From contig JAFTMJ010000044.1 in assembly GCA_017452475.1 (NCBI GenBank), positions 1 to 59,659 on the forward strand: a DNA stretch of 59,659 bases, written 5' to 3'. Positions 1-7,408 of this stretch are shown one piece after another (the stretch's first letter is position 1; each line of letters opens with the position of its first letter). Source of the stretch: Clostridia bacterium (lineage in GTDB: Bacteria; Bacillota; Clostridia; Oscillospirales; CAG-272). The notes below the pieces were generated by a model. It saw nothing but the letters and a program-made list of their open reading frames with translations. It was not told the origin of the DNA and made no database searches. Both the position numbers and the translations under genes were made by a program.

Positions 1-150
1 ATTGCAAAGGACATTGTTATTGCTTTCTACGTAGTTGAGGTAAACAACGAAACAGGGGCAGAGACACTTACCTTTGTAAACAAGGGCGAGGGTGCGTACA
101 ACGGCTTTGAGGCTATAAGCTACTTGGGCGCTGCTGAATTGGCAAAATAA
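1..150 (+). CDS. C-terminal fragment of an unidentified protein
   Basis: An open frame enters from the left edge and ends at a TAA at 148-150, giving the last 49 residues of a protein (ending YLGAAELAK). The residues are mixed and acidic, with no recognisable motif and no membrane segment. A strong terminator hairpin follows 16 bases later, which supports a real gene end on the plus strand. Function unknown; most of the gene lies outside the window. Confidence 0.55.
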   Translation: MAKDIVIAFYVVEVNNETGAETLTFVNKGEGAYNGFEAISYLGAAELAK

Positions 151-166
151 AATTTAACAAGCTACG

Positions 167-199
167 GCGTGATGCTCCCCTTCGGGCATCACGCTTTTT
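167..199 (+). terminator. Rho-independent terminator of the left-edge gene
   Basis: A perfect 9-bp stem (GCGTGATGC at 167-175 with GCATCACGC at 186-194) is followed by a run of five T. It sits just after the stop codon at 150. Confidence 0.85.
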
Positions 200-370
200 G
201 TATAAACAAAGACGCCCCCTCAGTCAGCAGAGAGCTGACAGCTCAGCACAAGGCACGGCGCAAGCGCTCGCCTCAGCCGATGGAGCCTACAAAGCCATTT
301 ATGGCAAAGCGTAATAATTGCATGGCTGCGGCTAGCTAGTAGTGTCTAGGGCTATGCCCGAAAATGAAAA
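200..370. other. Gene-free spacer with small inverted repeats
   Basis: No convincing reading frame was seen. The stretch is richer in G+C than other spacers here and holds short dyads: GTCAGC/GCTGAC (223-228 with 234-239) and GGCG/CGCC around 257-272. It may be a remnant of a dispersed repeat, but no second copy was found in this window. No function is assigned. Confidence 0.3.
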
Positions 371-390
371 ACCGACCCAAGCGGGTCGGT
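371..390 (-). terminator. Terminator downstream of trxB
   Basis: Perfect 8-bp stem ACCGACCC/GGGTCGGT with loop aagc. On the minus strand it is followed by a T-rich run (361-370), and it lies 42 bases beyond the trxB stop. T residues on the other side make it potentially bidirectional. Confidence 0.8.
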
Positions 391-432
391 TTTTGATTGT
401 ATAACGGTGAGGTTTATATTCCTGTGGGGTAA

Positions 433-1335
433 TTATCTTCCCTCGATGTAGTCACAAGCGGCAAGGGCTGCAATAGCTCCGTCGGCACAGGCGGTGGCAA
501 CTTGGCGAATACGCTTACTGCGGCAGTCACCTGCAACAAAAACGCCCTTTGTGTCAGCCTTACAGCTCTCGTCAACATCTGCGTAGCCGTAGGGGTTAAG
601 CTTTAGCACGTTTGCAAAGATTTCGTTTTGCGGTATTAAGCCAATGGCAACAAACAAGCCGTCAACGGTTAGGGTGCGCTTTTCGCCCTTATCGTTTGTT
701 ATAACAACGCCGCTTAATTCATCCTCGCCCAAAAGCTCGGTAATTACTGTGCTTGTAATAATTTCAACATTGCTCTTTGCATAAAGCTTGTCAGCAAGCT
801 TTGCTTCTCCTGTAAGCTTTTCAAGGTTTTGGACAACATAAACCTTTTTGCAAAGGTCGGACAGGAGCAAAGCCTCTTGAAGGGCGGAGTTGCCGCCGCC
901 AAGGACACAAACCTCCTTGCCCTCATAAAAGGCACCGTCGCAAACGGCGCAGAAGGAAATGCCGTTGCCGATGAAGTCGGTTTCACGGTCAAGTCCGGGC
1001 AGGCGGTGCTTGGCTCCTGTTGCAATGATAACGGCTTTAGCCTGAAACTCACCACTGTCGGTTATAACGGTTTTAATATCCCCGTCCTTGATTTCCAAGG
1101 CCTCGCAGGGCTCAACCTCGGCGCCCTGCTCCATAATTTGCTCAACCATTTTGTCAGCAAATTCGTTTCCTGTTAAGGAAACAAAGCCCGGGATGTTTTC
1201 AACCTTTGGGGAATAGGTGATTTGACCGCCAAAAGCCGCCTTTTCCATAACAAGAACGCTTTTGTTTGCGCGGCAGGCATATAATGCGGCAGTAAGACCT
1301 GCAGGTCCGCCGCCTATAATTATAATATCGTACAT
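433..1335 (-). CDS. trxB: Thioredoxin reductase-like flavoprotein (atypical NADPH site)
   Basis: A 300-residue, two-dinucleotide-domain flavoprotein of the TrxB family. Seen: FAD motif GGGPAG at residues 8-13, redox pair CAVC at 129-132, second nucleotide motif GGGNSA at 146-151, and the C-terminal FAD-contact GD at 269-270. The usual HRRxxxR segment that holds the NADPH 2'-phosphate is missing; residues 167-178 read VVQNLEKLTGEA instead. Family knowledge: such loss is known in clostridial pyridine-nucleotide-independent (ferredoxin-linked) thioredoxin reductases, so the electron donor may not be NADPH. The gene lies directly downstream of an nrdD carrying its own thioredoxin-like domain, suggesting TrxB re-reduces that domain. 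Start ATG has a GGAAGG ribosome site. Identity as a TrxB relative is firm; donor is inferred. Confidence 0.88.
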   Translation of the reverse strand: MYDIIIIGGGPAGLTAALYACRANKSVLVMEKAAFGGQITYSPKVENIPGFVSLTGNEFADKMVEQIMEQGAEVEPCEALEIKDGDIKTVITDSGEFQAKAVIIATGAKHRLPGLDRETDFIGNGISFCAVCDGAFYEGKEVCVLGGGNSALQEALLLSDLCKKVYVVQNLEKLTGEAKLADKLYAKSNVEIITSTVITELLGEDELSGVVITNDKGEKRTLTVDGLFVAIGLIPQNEIFANVLKLNPYGYADVDESCKADTKGVFVAGDCRSKRIRQVATACADGAIAALAACDYIEGR

Positions 1336-1355
1336 TTTATTTTCCTTCCTAAAAT

Positions 1356-1380
1356 GGGGCGTCGCAAATGCGACAGCCCC
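1356..1380 (-). terminator. Hairpin between nrdD and trxB
   Basis: A G+C-rich stem (GGGGC-GTCGC with GCGAC-a-GCCCC, loop aaat) lies 14 bases past the nrdD stop. On the minus strand it is followed by ATTTTA. It could end part of the nrdD transcripts while letting some pass into trxB, whose ribosome site starts just after. Confidence 0.55.
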
Positions 1381-1393
1381 TTTATTAGTTGAT

Positions 1394-3763
1394 TTAGTTG
1401 TTTAGGAACTTCTTAATATCAGAAAGACCTGTGTACTTTTCAAACTCGCCATTCTTAACTACAACAAGTGTAGGAGCCTGCTTGATTTGGTAGCTCTTAG
1501 AAAGGTCAACATGCTCGTTAGCAAGGAGCTTTTCGTACTTAATGCCAAGCTTGTCCATCATAGCGCAAGCAAGCTTGCAGTTTGGACAGGTAGCGGTTGT
1601 GAACAGGTAGTAGCCGTCAGCCTGCTTGCACTCGCAATCCTCTGTAACCTCTACGGTTTCAACAGGCTTGCCGCTTCTAACAAGCTTAGAGTTCTTAATG
1701 TTATAAACAGCTCTGTCCTTGTATTCCTGGCTCTTACCGTCATTCCAGTTCTGAACAGGACGGTAGTAGCCTGTGATACGGCTGTAAACCTCTGTCCTCT
1801 CACCGCACTCGGGACAAGTGAACTGCTCACCTGTTAGGTAGCCGTGGTTCTTACATACAGAGTATGTTGGGGACAAGGTGTAGTATGGGAGCTTGTAGTT
1901 TTCGGCAATTTTTCTTACAAGGTTAGCCGCGCTCTTCCAGTCAGGCATCTTCTCACCCAAGAATGCGTGGAATACTGTACCTGATGTGTAAAGTGTCTGA
2001 AGCTCGTCTTGAATATCAAGAGCTGTGAAGATATCCTCGGTATATCCAACAGGGAGGTGTGAGGAGTTGGTGTAGTAAGGTGTGCCGCCCTTGCCTGTGG
2101 AGGCGTTGATGATTTCGGGGTACTTCTTAACATCGTGCTTAGCAAGACGGTAGGATGTGGACTCAGCTGGGGTAGCCTCAAGGTTGTAAAGGTCGCCATA
2201 CTGCTCCTGGTAGTCGGAGAGGCGCTCTCTCATATGGTTGAGAACATCCTTTGTAAACTGCTGTGCCTTCTCGTTTGTAAGGTCACACTTGATCCAATTT
2301 GCATTCAAGCAAGCCTCATTCATACCAACAAGACCGATGGTGGAGAAGTGGTTGTTGAAGGTGCCGAGATATCTCTTTGTGTATGGGTACAAGCCCTCGT
2401 CAAGGAGCTTTGTAATTACAGTTCTCTTAACCTTAAGTGAACGGGCAGAGATGTCCATAAGTCTGTTAAGACGGGCATAGAAATCCTTTTCATCCTTTGC
2501 AAGGTAAGCAATTCTTGGCATATTGATTGTAACAACGCCAACAGAGCCTGTGGACTCACCGCTACCGAAGAAGCCGCCGGACTTCTTACGAAGCTCACGA
2601 AGGTCAAGACGGAGACGGCAGCACATGGAACGAACATCGCTTGGCTCCATATCGCTGTTAATATAGTTTGAGAAGTACGGTGTACCGTATTTAGCGGTCA
2701 TTTCAAACAGGAGCTTATTGTTTTCTGTTTCGCTCCAGTCAAAGTTAGATGTGATGGAGTAGGTTGGGATTGGGTACTGGAAGCCGCGGCCGTTTGCGTC
2801 ACCCTCGATCATAATCTCGATGAACGCCTTGTTAACCATATCCATTTCAGCCTTACAATCCTTGTACTTGAAGTCTACCTCCTTGCCGCCGATGATACAG
2901 TTAAGCTCTGCCAAGTCAGCAGGAACTGTCCAGTCAAGGGTGATGTTGGAGAACGGTGCCTGTGTACCCCAACGGGATGGAGTGTTAACGCCGTAAACGA
3001 AGGATTGGATGCACTGCTTAACCTCTTTATAAGAAAGGTTGTCAATCTTTACAAACGGTGCAAGATATGTGTCAAAGGAGCTGAATGCCTGCGCGCCTGC
3101 CCACTCGTTCTGCATAATGCCAAGGAAGTTAACCATCTGGTTGCAGAGTGTAGACAAGTGTGAAGCAGGGGAGGAGGTAATCTTACCTACAACACCGCCA
3201 AGACCCTCTTGAATTAACTGCTTAAGTGACCAGCCTGCACAGTAGCCTGTGAGCATAGAAAGGTCGTGAATGTGGATATCAGCATTTCTGTGTGCGTTAG
3301 CGATTTCCTCATCATAAACCTCGCTAAGCCAATAGTTAGCTGTGATTGCGCCGGAGTTTGAAAGGATAAGACCGCCAACAGAATATGTTACTGTGGAGTT
3401 TTCCTTAACTCTCCAGTCATTAATCTTAAGATAGTTGTTAACGATTTCCTTGTAGTCAAGGATTGTGGAGCTTAGGTTACGGAGCTTTTCTCTCTGCTTA
3501 CGGTAGAGGATGTATGCCTTAGCAACATCGTCATAGCCTGCCTTGATGAGAACGGACTCAACGCTGTCCTGAATGTTTTCAACTGTAATAGAATTGTTTT
3601 CAACCTTTGATGCAAAGTCGGAGGTTACCTTAAGCACCAAAAAGTCAATAACATCCTGATGATAGTTCTTTTCGCAAGCCTCAAACGCCTGTGTAATGGC
3701 TCTGCCGATCTTGGAAAGATCAAGGCTTACATTTTTGCCGTCACGCTTAATTACATTATACAT
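1394..3763 (-). CDS. nrdD: Anaerobic (class III) ribonucleoside-triphosphate reductase with C-terminal thioredoxin-like domain
   Basis: Makes dNTPs from NTPs without oxygen using a glycyl radical. Of 789 residues, about 1-90 are an ATP-cone allosteric domain (MYNVIKRDGK), followed by the catalytic barrel, a zinc site (CKNHGY...CPECG) and the glycyl-radical motif RITGYYRP with the Gly near residue 665. Unusually, the protein continues about 75 residues as a thioredoxin/glutaredoxin-like domain with CPNC at about 726-729 and a cis-Pro QAPT segment. Most NrdD proteins end shortly after the glycine. The fused redoxin suggests a thiol-dependent rather than formate-dependent enzyme, as described for some NrdD subtypes. 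Start chosen at 3763, where AAAGGGG stands upstream; a longer frame adds 27 residues without family similarity. Confidence 0.95.
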   Translation of the reverse strand: MYNVIKRDGKNVSLDLSKIGRAITQAFEACEKNYHQDVIDFLVLKVTSDFASKVENNSITVENIQDSVESVLIKAGYDDVAKAYILYRKQREKLRNLSSTILDYKEIVNNYLKINDWRVKENSTVTYSVGGLILSNSGAITANYWLSEVYDEEIANAHRNADIHIHDLSMLTGYCAGWSLKQLIQEGLGGVVGKITSSPASHLSTLCNQMVNFLGIMQNEWAGAQAFSSFDTYLAPFVKIDNLSYKEVKQCIQSFVYGVNTPSRWGTQAPFSNITLDWTVPADLAELNCIIGGKEVDFKYKDCKAEMDMVNKAFIEIMIEGDANGRGFQYPIPTYSITSNFDWSETENNKLLFEMTAKYGTPYFSNYINSDMEPSDVRSMCCRLRLDLRELRKKSGGFFGSGESTGSVGVVTINMPRIAYLAKDEKDFYARLNRLMDISARSLKVKRTVITKLLDEGLYPYTKRYLGTFNNHFSTIGLVGMNEACLNANWIKCDLTNEKAQQFTKDVLNHMRERLSDYQEQYGDLYNLEATPAESTSYRLAKHDVKKYPEIINASTGKGGTPYYTNSSHLPVGYTEDIFTALDIQDELQTLYTSGTVFHAFLGEKMPDWKSAANLVRKIAENYKLPYYTLSPTYSVCKNHGYLTGEQFTCPECGERTEVYSRITGYYRPVQNWNDGKSQEYKDRAVYNIKNSKLVRSGKPVETVEVTEDCECKQADGYYLFTTATCPNCKLACAMMDKLGIKYEKLLANEHVDLSKSYQIKQAPTLVVVKNGEFEKYTGLSDIKKFLNN

Positions 3764-3970
3764 TTTTATTTCCCCTTTCAAAATTTTTGGAGCACACCAA
3801 GCTTCGACAAAAAACGGAAAAAGGTCAAAAATAAAATTCCTCAATAAAATATTGAAGAATTTTAAAGTTGAATTTTACACAAAATCGTGAAAATCCTTTA
3901 CCTATGCCCATTGTCGGGCACAAGACCCAATTTCTCAAAACGCAGTGGCGCCAATGATATTTTTTATAGC
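3764..3970 (-). promoter_or_regulatory. Long nrdD 5' leader
   Basis: About 200 nt separate the predicted nrdD start site from its ATG. Read on the minus strand the leader contains a small hairpin TGCCC-gacaat-GGGCA and an alternative pairing GGG-tcttgtg-CCC that would share its CCC, plus an A/T-rich half close to the gene. No known riboswitch class was recognised. There is no open frame of note. Confidence 0.35.
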
Positions 3971-3976
3971 AAGGAT

Positions 3977-4005
3977 ATTCTATCACATTCGTTGCCGTTT
4001 GTCAA
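3977..4005 (-). promoter_or_regulatory. sigma-A type promoter of nrdD
   Basis: On the minus strand: TTGACA (4000-4005), 17-nt spacer, TAGAAT (3977-3982). It lies just downstream of the paired NrdR-like boxes. Confidence 0.75.
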
Positions 4006-4013
4006 TAGGAAAA

Positions 4014-4060
4014 TACAAGATATTGTGTTATTTTTTTAAATTCACCACAAAATGTTGTGT
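4014..4060. promoter_or_regulatory. Double NrdR-type operator
   Basis: Two palindromic boxes resemble the NrdR consensus (ACAC-A/T-rich-GTGT): TACAAGATATTGTGTT at 4014-4029 and CCACAAAATGTTGTGT at 4045-4060. Their centres are 31 bp apart, about three helical turns, which is the spacing known for paired NrdR boxes. They sit just upstream of the nrdD -35 element and touch the nrdG stop codon. NrdR represses ribonucleotide reductase genes in response to dATP/ATP; the repressor gene itself is not in the window. Confidence 0.65.
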
Positions 4061-4746
4061 TATTGACCCCTTATGGAGGTGTTCTTAACATAGGGCAAAA
4101 CAGCCTCTAAAAGTGCCTTAAGCCCTTGTGTGTCAAGGGGGGAGGAGCCCTCCTGCATTATGTTGCCTGAGTCCACAAAGTTCTGTATATAGTATCTTTT
4201 TGCGCCCCGTATCCACTCGCCGATTTTCTTAAAATCCTCGGGGGTGTGCAATTCTTGGGTAACGGTGGTGCGGAACTCGTAATCAACATTGCCCTCCATT
4301 AAAATTTTGACGCTTTTTTCCACATCCTCAAGGCAGAGCTTGTCCGTGCCTGCGGTTAAGGGGTACTTTTCACGGCAGTTTTTAATATCCATTGCCACAT
4401 AGTCAACAAGACCCAAATCAATTGCTTCCTTCAGCTTGTTTGGATAGCAGCCGTTTGTGTCCAATTTTATAAGCAAGCCTAAATCCTTTACTTTTTTCAT
4501 AAAGTCAAAAAGGTCGCTCTGAAGCATTGGCTCGCCGCCGCTTACAACAACACCGTCAAGCACGCCACGCCTTTTATTTAAATAGGAAAGAATTTCGTTT
4601 TCGTCAAAAAGCTCCTCCTTGTCAAGCACAAGGCGCCTGTTGTGGCAGAAGGGACACCTAAGGTTACAGCCGTAGGTAAATACGGTGCAGGCAATTTTGC
4701 CCGGGAAGTCAAGCACTGTCATTTTTTGAAAGCCGCCAATTAGCAT
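4060..4746 (-). CDS. nrdG: Anaerobic ribonucleotide reductase activating protein (radical SAM)
   Basis: A 228-residue radical SAM enzyme that installs the glycyl radical on NrdD using S-adenosylmethionine and a [4Fe-4S] cluster. The cluster motif appears as CNLRCPFC near residue 27 (CxxxCxxC), and SGGEPML near residue 70 is the SAM-binding GGE element. The FQKMTVLDFPGKIACTVF opening is typical of the NrdG2/TIGR02495-like branch. It lies upstream of nrdD on the same strand with about 300 bases between them, and nrdD has its own promoter, so the two can be transcribed separately or together. Ribosome site AAAGGAG precedes the ATG. Confidence 0.93.
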   Translation of the reverse strand: MLIGGFQKMTVLDFPGKIACTVFTYGCNLRCPFCHNRRLVLDKEELFDENEILSYLNKRRGVLDGVVVSGGEPMLQSDLFDFMKKVKDLGLLIKLDTNGCYPNKLKEAIDLGLVDYVAMDIKNCREKYPLTAGTDKLCLEDVEKSVKILMEGNVDYEFRTTVTQELHTPEDFKKIGEWIRGAKRYYIQNFVDSGNIMQEGSSPLDTQGLKALLEAVLPYVKNTSIRGQ

Positions 4747-4776
4747 AAGAAAAACTCCTTTACAGTTTCTTTAATA

Positions 4777-4805
4777 ATTTTATCATATTTGAAATGCTAA
4801 AGCAA
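4777..4805 (-). promoter_or_regulatory. Putative nrdG promoter
   Basis: On the minus strand: TTGCTT (4800-4805), 17-nt spacer, TAAAAT (4777-4782). A single sequence resembling the NrdR box (ACAAAATGTTTGT at 4822-4834) lies upstream, but no partner box is seen at the expected distance. Confidence 0.55.
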
Positions 4806-4855
4806 GGTGTTTGGCGCTAAAACAAAATGTTTGTGCAAAAGCAACAAAGCGCAAA

Positions 4856-4881
4856 AAAGGACCGCTTGCAGGCGGTCCTTT
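4856..4881 (-). terminator. Terminator downstream of the 4.9-5.4 kb membrane gene
   Basis: Perfect 10-bp stem AAAGGACCGC/GCGGTCCTTT with a 6-nt loop; on the minus strand the stem runs into TTTTTT. It lies 48 bases past the stop at 4929. Confidence 0.8.
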
Positions 4882-4928
4882 GTTATATGCAAATAGCCGT
4901 TTTTGATTTTTGGGGCGCTCAATCTTAA

Positions 4929-5453
4929 TTAAAATGACTCGGAAGCATCGGCTGTATTGTCGGCATTTTTGATAATGGCATAGATAATGAGCATTACCGA
5001 AGTGACAATAATCGATATGAATAAAGGCCTTGCGGCATCCGCAAGCATTTGCTGAACGGTAAGGTCATAATAGCCTCTGATATCCGAGGATGGGTCATTT
5101 GTCGGAAGCCCGCTTATATTATTTACCGCAAACAAAGCGATGAATGAGCCGATTATGGAAAGTGAAGATATTACTATTGCAGTAATTTGAGAGGCTTTAC
5201 ATTTTTTCAAAATAAAAAATACGCAAGCAAAGGCAACTGCACAGGCACAAACAAACGCAACAACCGAAAGTATAATTGAACGAACAAGGAAAAATTCTTG
5301 ATCATTCTCATTTATAAAAGAATAAAAAGGTGGCAGCGAGAACTTGAAGCCGATAATTTGAAAGAAGGAAATCATATTAATAATTCCTGTTATAAATCCG
5401 ATAACGCAGTAGGCTAAAACTCCTGCAAACAAAGCATCAATACATTTTTTCAT
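4929..5453 (-). CDS. Four-helix integral membrane protein, unknown function
   Basis: A 174-residue protein not recognised as a known family. Four hydrophobic stretches are visible, at about residues 8-36, 58-88, 90-112 and 142-163. A soluble loop of about 30 residues with several Asp, Pro and Ser lies between helices 3 and 4, and the C-terminal tail is short and acidic. It starts with a good ribosome site (AAGGAG) 30 bases after the pdxK stop, so it is probably co-transcribed with pdxK and ended by the hairpin at 4856-4881. Nothing in the sequence indicates a substrate. Confidence 0.7.
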   Translation of the reverse strand: MKKCIDALFAGVLAYCVIGFITGIINMISFFQIIGFKFSLPPFYSFINENDQEFFLVRSIILSVVAFVCACAVAFACVFFILKKCKASQITAIVISSLSIIGSFIALFAVNNISGLPTNDPSSDIRGYYDLTVQQMLADAARPLFISIIVTSVMLIIYAIIKNADNTADASESF

Positions 5454-5483
5454 AATTTTTTCTCCTTTAAATTTTGTTTTAAA

Positions 5484-6317
5484 TTATTTTATTTTTTCTA
5501 TCAGCGAAGGAATACACTCCTCAAATTTGACACCGTAGGGGTGAGAATCCGCCTCGGGCAGGGTGGATTTGATACATTCAACGGTGAAGTTAACGGCAAT
5601 TTCAAGGGCGCGCTTAATGTCGAAGCCCTTTGTTATTGCGCCAACGAGGGTGCTGGCAAAGGTGTCCCCCGTGCCGTGGAAATTGCGGTCAATATTTTCC
5701 GCCTTGTAGTAGTAAAACTCTTGTGTTTCGCTATCGTAATAATATGCGCCCTGAGTAGATTTTTCAAAGGCAATGCCTGTAATAACCGCCTTTTTTGCGC
5801 CTAAGGCGGTTAGCTTTTTAAGCAGTGACTTAATATGCTCCTCATCGTAGCTTTCCGTGTACGGTGTGCCTGTTAAGAAGGATGCCTCCGTTATATTGGG
5901 CACAACAATGTCAGCGCACGCGCAAAGCCGCGCCATATGGGCAGGGAACTCCATATCGAAGCCTGTGTACATCTTGCCCTTATCCGCCATGGCGGGGTCC
6001 ACAAACAAAAGGGTTTCTTCCTTTTTAAAGTCCTTAATAAAATCAATGGTGTAGTCGATTTGCTTTACTGAGCCTAAATATCCTGTATATATGGTGTCAA
6101 AGGAAATATTATATTTTTTCCAATGGTCAGCAATTTTGGGGATATCGTCGCTTAGATCCCTAAAGGTAAAGCCCTCAAAGCCGCCTGTATGGGTGGAAAG
6201 GATAGAGGTGGGGATAATGGCGCACTCAATGCCCATTGCGGATATTAGGGGCAACGCCACGGTAACGGAGCATTTGCCGAAGCAAGACACATCCTGTATA
6301 GTAACTATTCTTTTCAT
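5484..6317 (-). CDS. pdxY: Pyridoxamine/pyridoxal kinase (PdxY/PdxK-like)
   Basis: A 277-residue ribokinase-fold kinase that phosphorylates pyridoxal/pyridoxamine in vitamin B6 salvage. The ATP-dependent kinase signature FHGTGDTFAS near residue 214 contains the catalytic Asp. The N-terminus (IVTIQDVSCFGKCSVTVALP) and the TGYLGS segment match clostridial pyridoxamine kinases. A hydroxymethylpyrimidine kinase activity (ThiD-like) cannot be excluded, since these families overlap. It has its own consensus promoter (6349-6377) and is followed by a small membrane gene on the same transcript. Confidence 0.85.
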   Translation of the reverse strand: MKRIVTIQDVSCFGKCSVTVALPLISAMGIECAIIPTSILSTHTGGFEGFTFRDLSDDIPKIADHWKKYNISFDTIYTGYLGSVKQIDYTIDFIKDFKKEETLLFVDPAMADKGKMYTGFDMEFPAHMARLCACADIVVPNITEASFLTGTPYTESYDEEHIKSLLKKLTALGAKKAVITGIAFEKSTQGAYYYDSETQEFYYYKAENIDRNFHGTGDTFASTLVGAITKGFDIKRALEIAVNFTVECIKSTLPEADSHPYGVKFEECIPSLIEKIK

Positions 6318-6348
6318 TAATTTTCCCTCCCTCGTTATTAATGGTTAA

Positions 6349-6377
6349 ATTATACAACCGAAAAGAGCGTTTGTCAA
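6349..6377 (-). promoter_or_regulatory. Consensus promoter of pdxY
   Basis: On the minus strand: TTGACA (6372-6377), 17-nt spacer, TATAAT (6349-6354), a perfect sigma-A pattern 32 bases upstream of the start codon. Confidence 0.85.
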
Positions 6378-6424
6378 TAATAATTGAAAAAGTGACAAAA
6401 ACTTATATATATATTAAAAAAATC

Positions 6425-6453
6425 TTGACAAATATATAAATTACTATTATAAT
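6425..6453 (+). promoter_or_regulatory. Consensus promoter of dapA-dapB-lysA
   Basis: TTGACA (6425-6430), 17-nt spacer, TATAAT (6448-6453). The untranslated leader to dapA would be only about 58 nt, too short for a lysine riboswitch. Confidence 0.88.
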
Positions 6454-6517
6454 AAAGACAAATTTACTTTAGTTTAATAAAGTGAATAGTTAATTTTATG
6501 ATTAGGTGGTATAAATT

Positions 6518-7408
6518 ATGAAGAATACATTGTTTGAGGGTGTTGCAACAGCCTTGGTTACCCCAATGCACGAGGATGGCAGCGTTGACTACGAGGCACT
6601 TGACAGGCTGGTAGATTGGCAGATTGAACAGGGCATTAATGCTCTTGTTGCCTGCGGCACAACAGGTGAGGCCTCTACCTTGACAGATGAGGAGCATAGA
6701 GATGTTATTGCAAGGGTTGTAAAGAGAGCTAACAAGCGTGTTCCTGTTATTGCAGGCACAGGCTCAAACGACCTTGAGTATGCGCTTTCCTTGACAAAGT
6801 ATGCTTGTGAGGCAGGGGCTGACGCGGTTTTGGTTGTTACCCCATACTACAACAAGGCAACACAGGCAGGTCTTGTTAAGATGTACACAAAAATTGCAGA
6901 TGAAAGCACTGCTCCTGTAATTTTATATAATGTGCCTTCCCGTACAGGCGTGAACATTGCGCCTGCAACATACAAGGCGCTTTGCGACCACAAGAACATT
7001 ATTGCAATTAAGGAAGCAAACGGTGACATTAGCAAGATTGTTGAAACAATGTCCTATGTTAACGGCAAGCTTGACCTTTATAGCGGTAACGACGACCAGA
7101 TAGTTCCCCTTATGTCCTTGGGCGGCAAGGGTGTTATCTCCGTTGTTTCCAACATTTTACCTGCAAAGACAGTTGAGATGACAAAGAAGTGCTTGGAGGG
7201 CGACTACCGAGGCGCGGCTCAAATTCAGTACGATTTGCACGCTATTATCGACAGTCTGTTCTGCGAGGTTAACCCAATTCCCGTTAAGGCGGCAACTGCT
7301 GCTATGGGCTACGGTGTGAACACACTTCGCTTGCCACTTACCCCAATGAGTGAGGACAAGTATGAAAAGATGCTTACTCTTATGAGGGCGCAGGGAATAA
7401 ATGTATGA
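6518..7408 (+). CDS. dapA: 4-hydroxy-tetrahydrodipicolinate synthase
   Basis: Condenses pyruvate with aspartate semialdehyde, the first committed step to diaminopimelate and lysine. The 296-residue length is typical. Seen: the GTTGE pyruvate-binding loop at 47-51, Tyr137 in LYNVPSRTG, and the Schiff-base Lys165 in IAIKEANGD. It is the first gene of a dapA-dapB-lysA operon with its own consensus promoter, and its stop overlaps the dapB start by four bases (ATGA). The ribosome site is AGGTGG. Confidence 0.97.
   Translation: MKNTLFEGVATALVTPMHEDGSVDYEALDRLVDWQIEQGINALVACGTTGEASTLTDEEHRDVIARVVKRANKRVPVIAGTGSNDLEYALSLTKYACEAGADAVLVVTPYYNKATQAGLVKMYTKIADESTAPVILYNVPSRTGVNIAPATYKALCDHKNIIAIKEANGDISKIVETMSYVNGKLDLYSGNDDQIVPLMSLGGKGVISVVSNILPAKTVEMTKKCLEGDYRGAAQIQYDLHAIIDSLFCEVNPIPVKAATAAMGYGVNTLRLPLTPMSEDKYEKMLTLMRAQGINV

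Noticed and set aside
3764..3844. A 27-residue N-terminal extension of NrdD
   Set aside because: It starts without a ribosome site, has no family similarity, and the internal ATG at 3763 has a clear AAAGGGG and begins the ATP-cone domain.
6454..6517. Lysine riboswitch before dapA
   Set aside because: The predicted leader is only about 58 nt and shows none of the long helical structure of an L-box.
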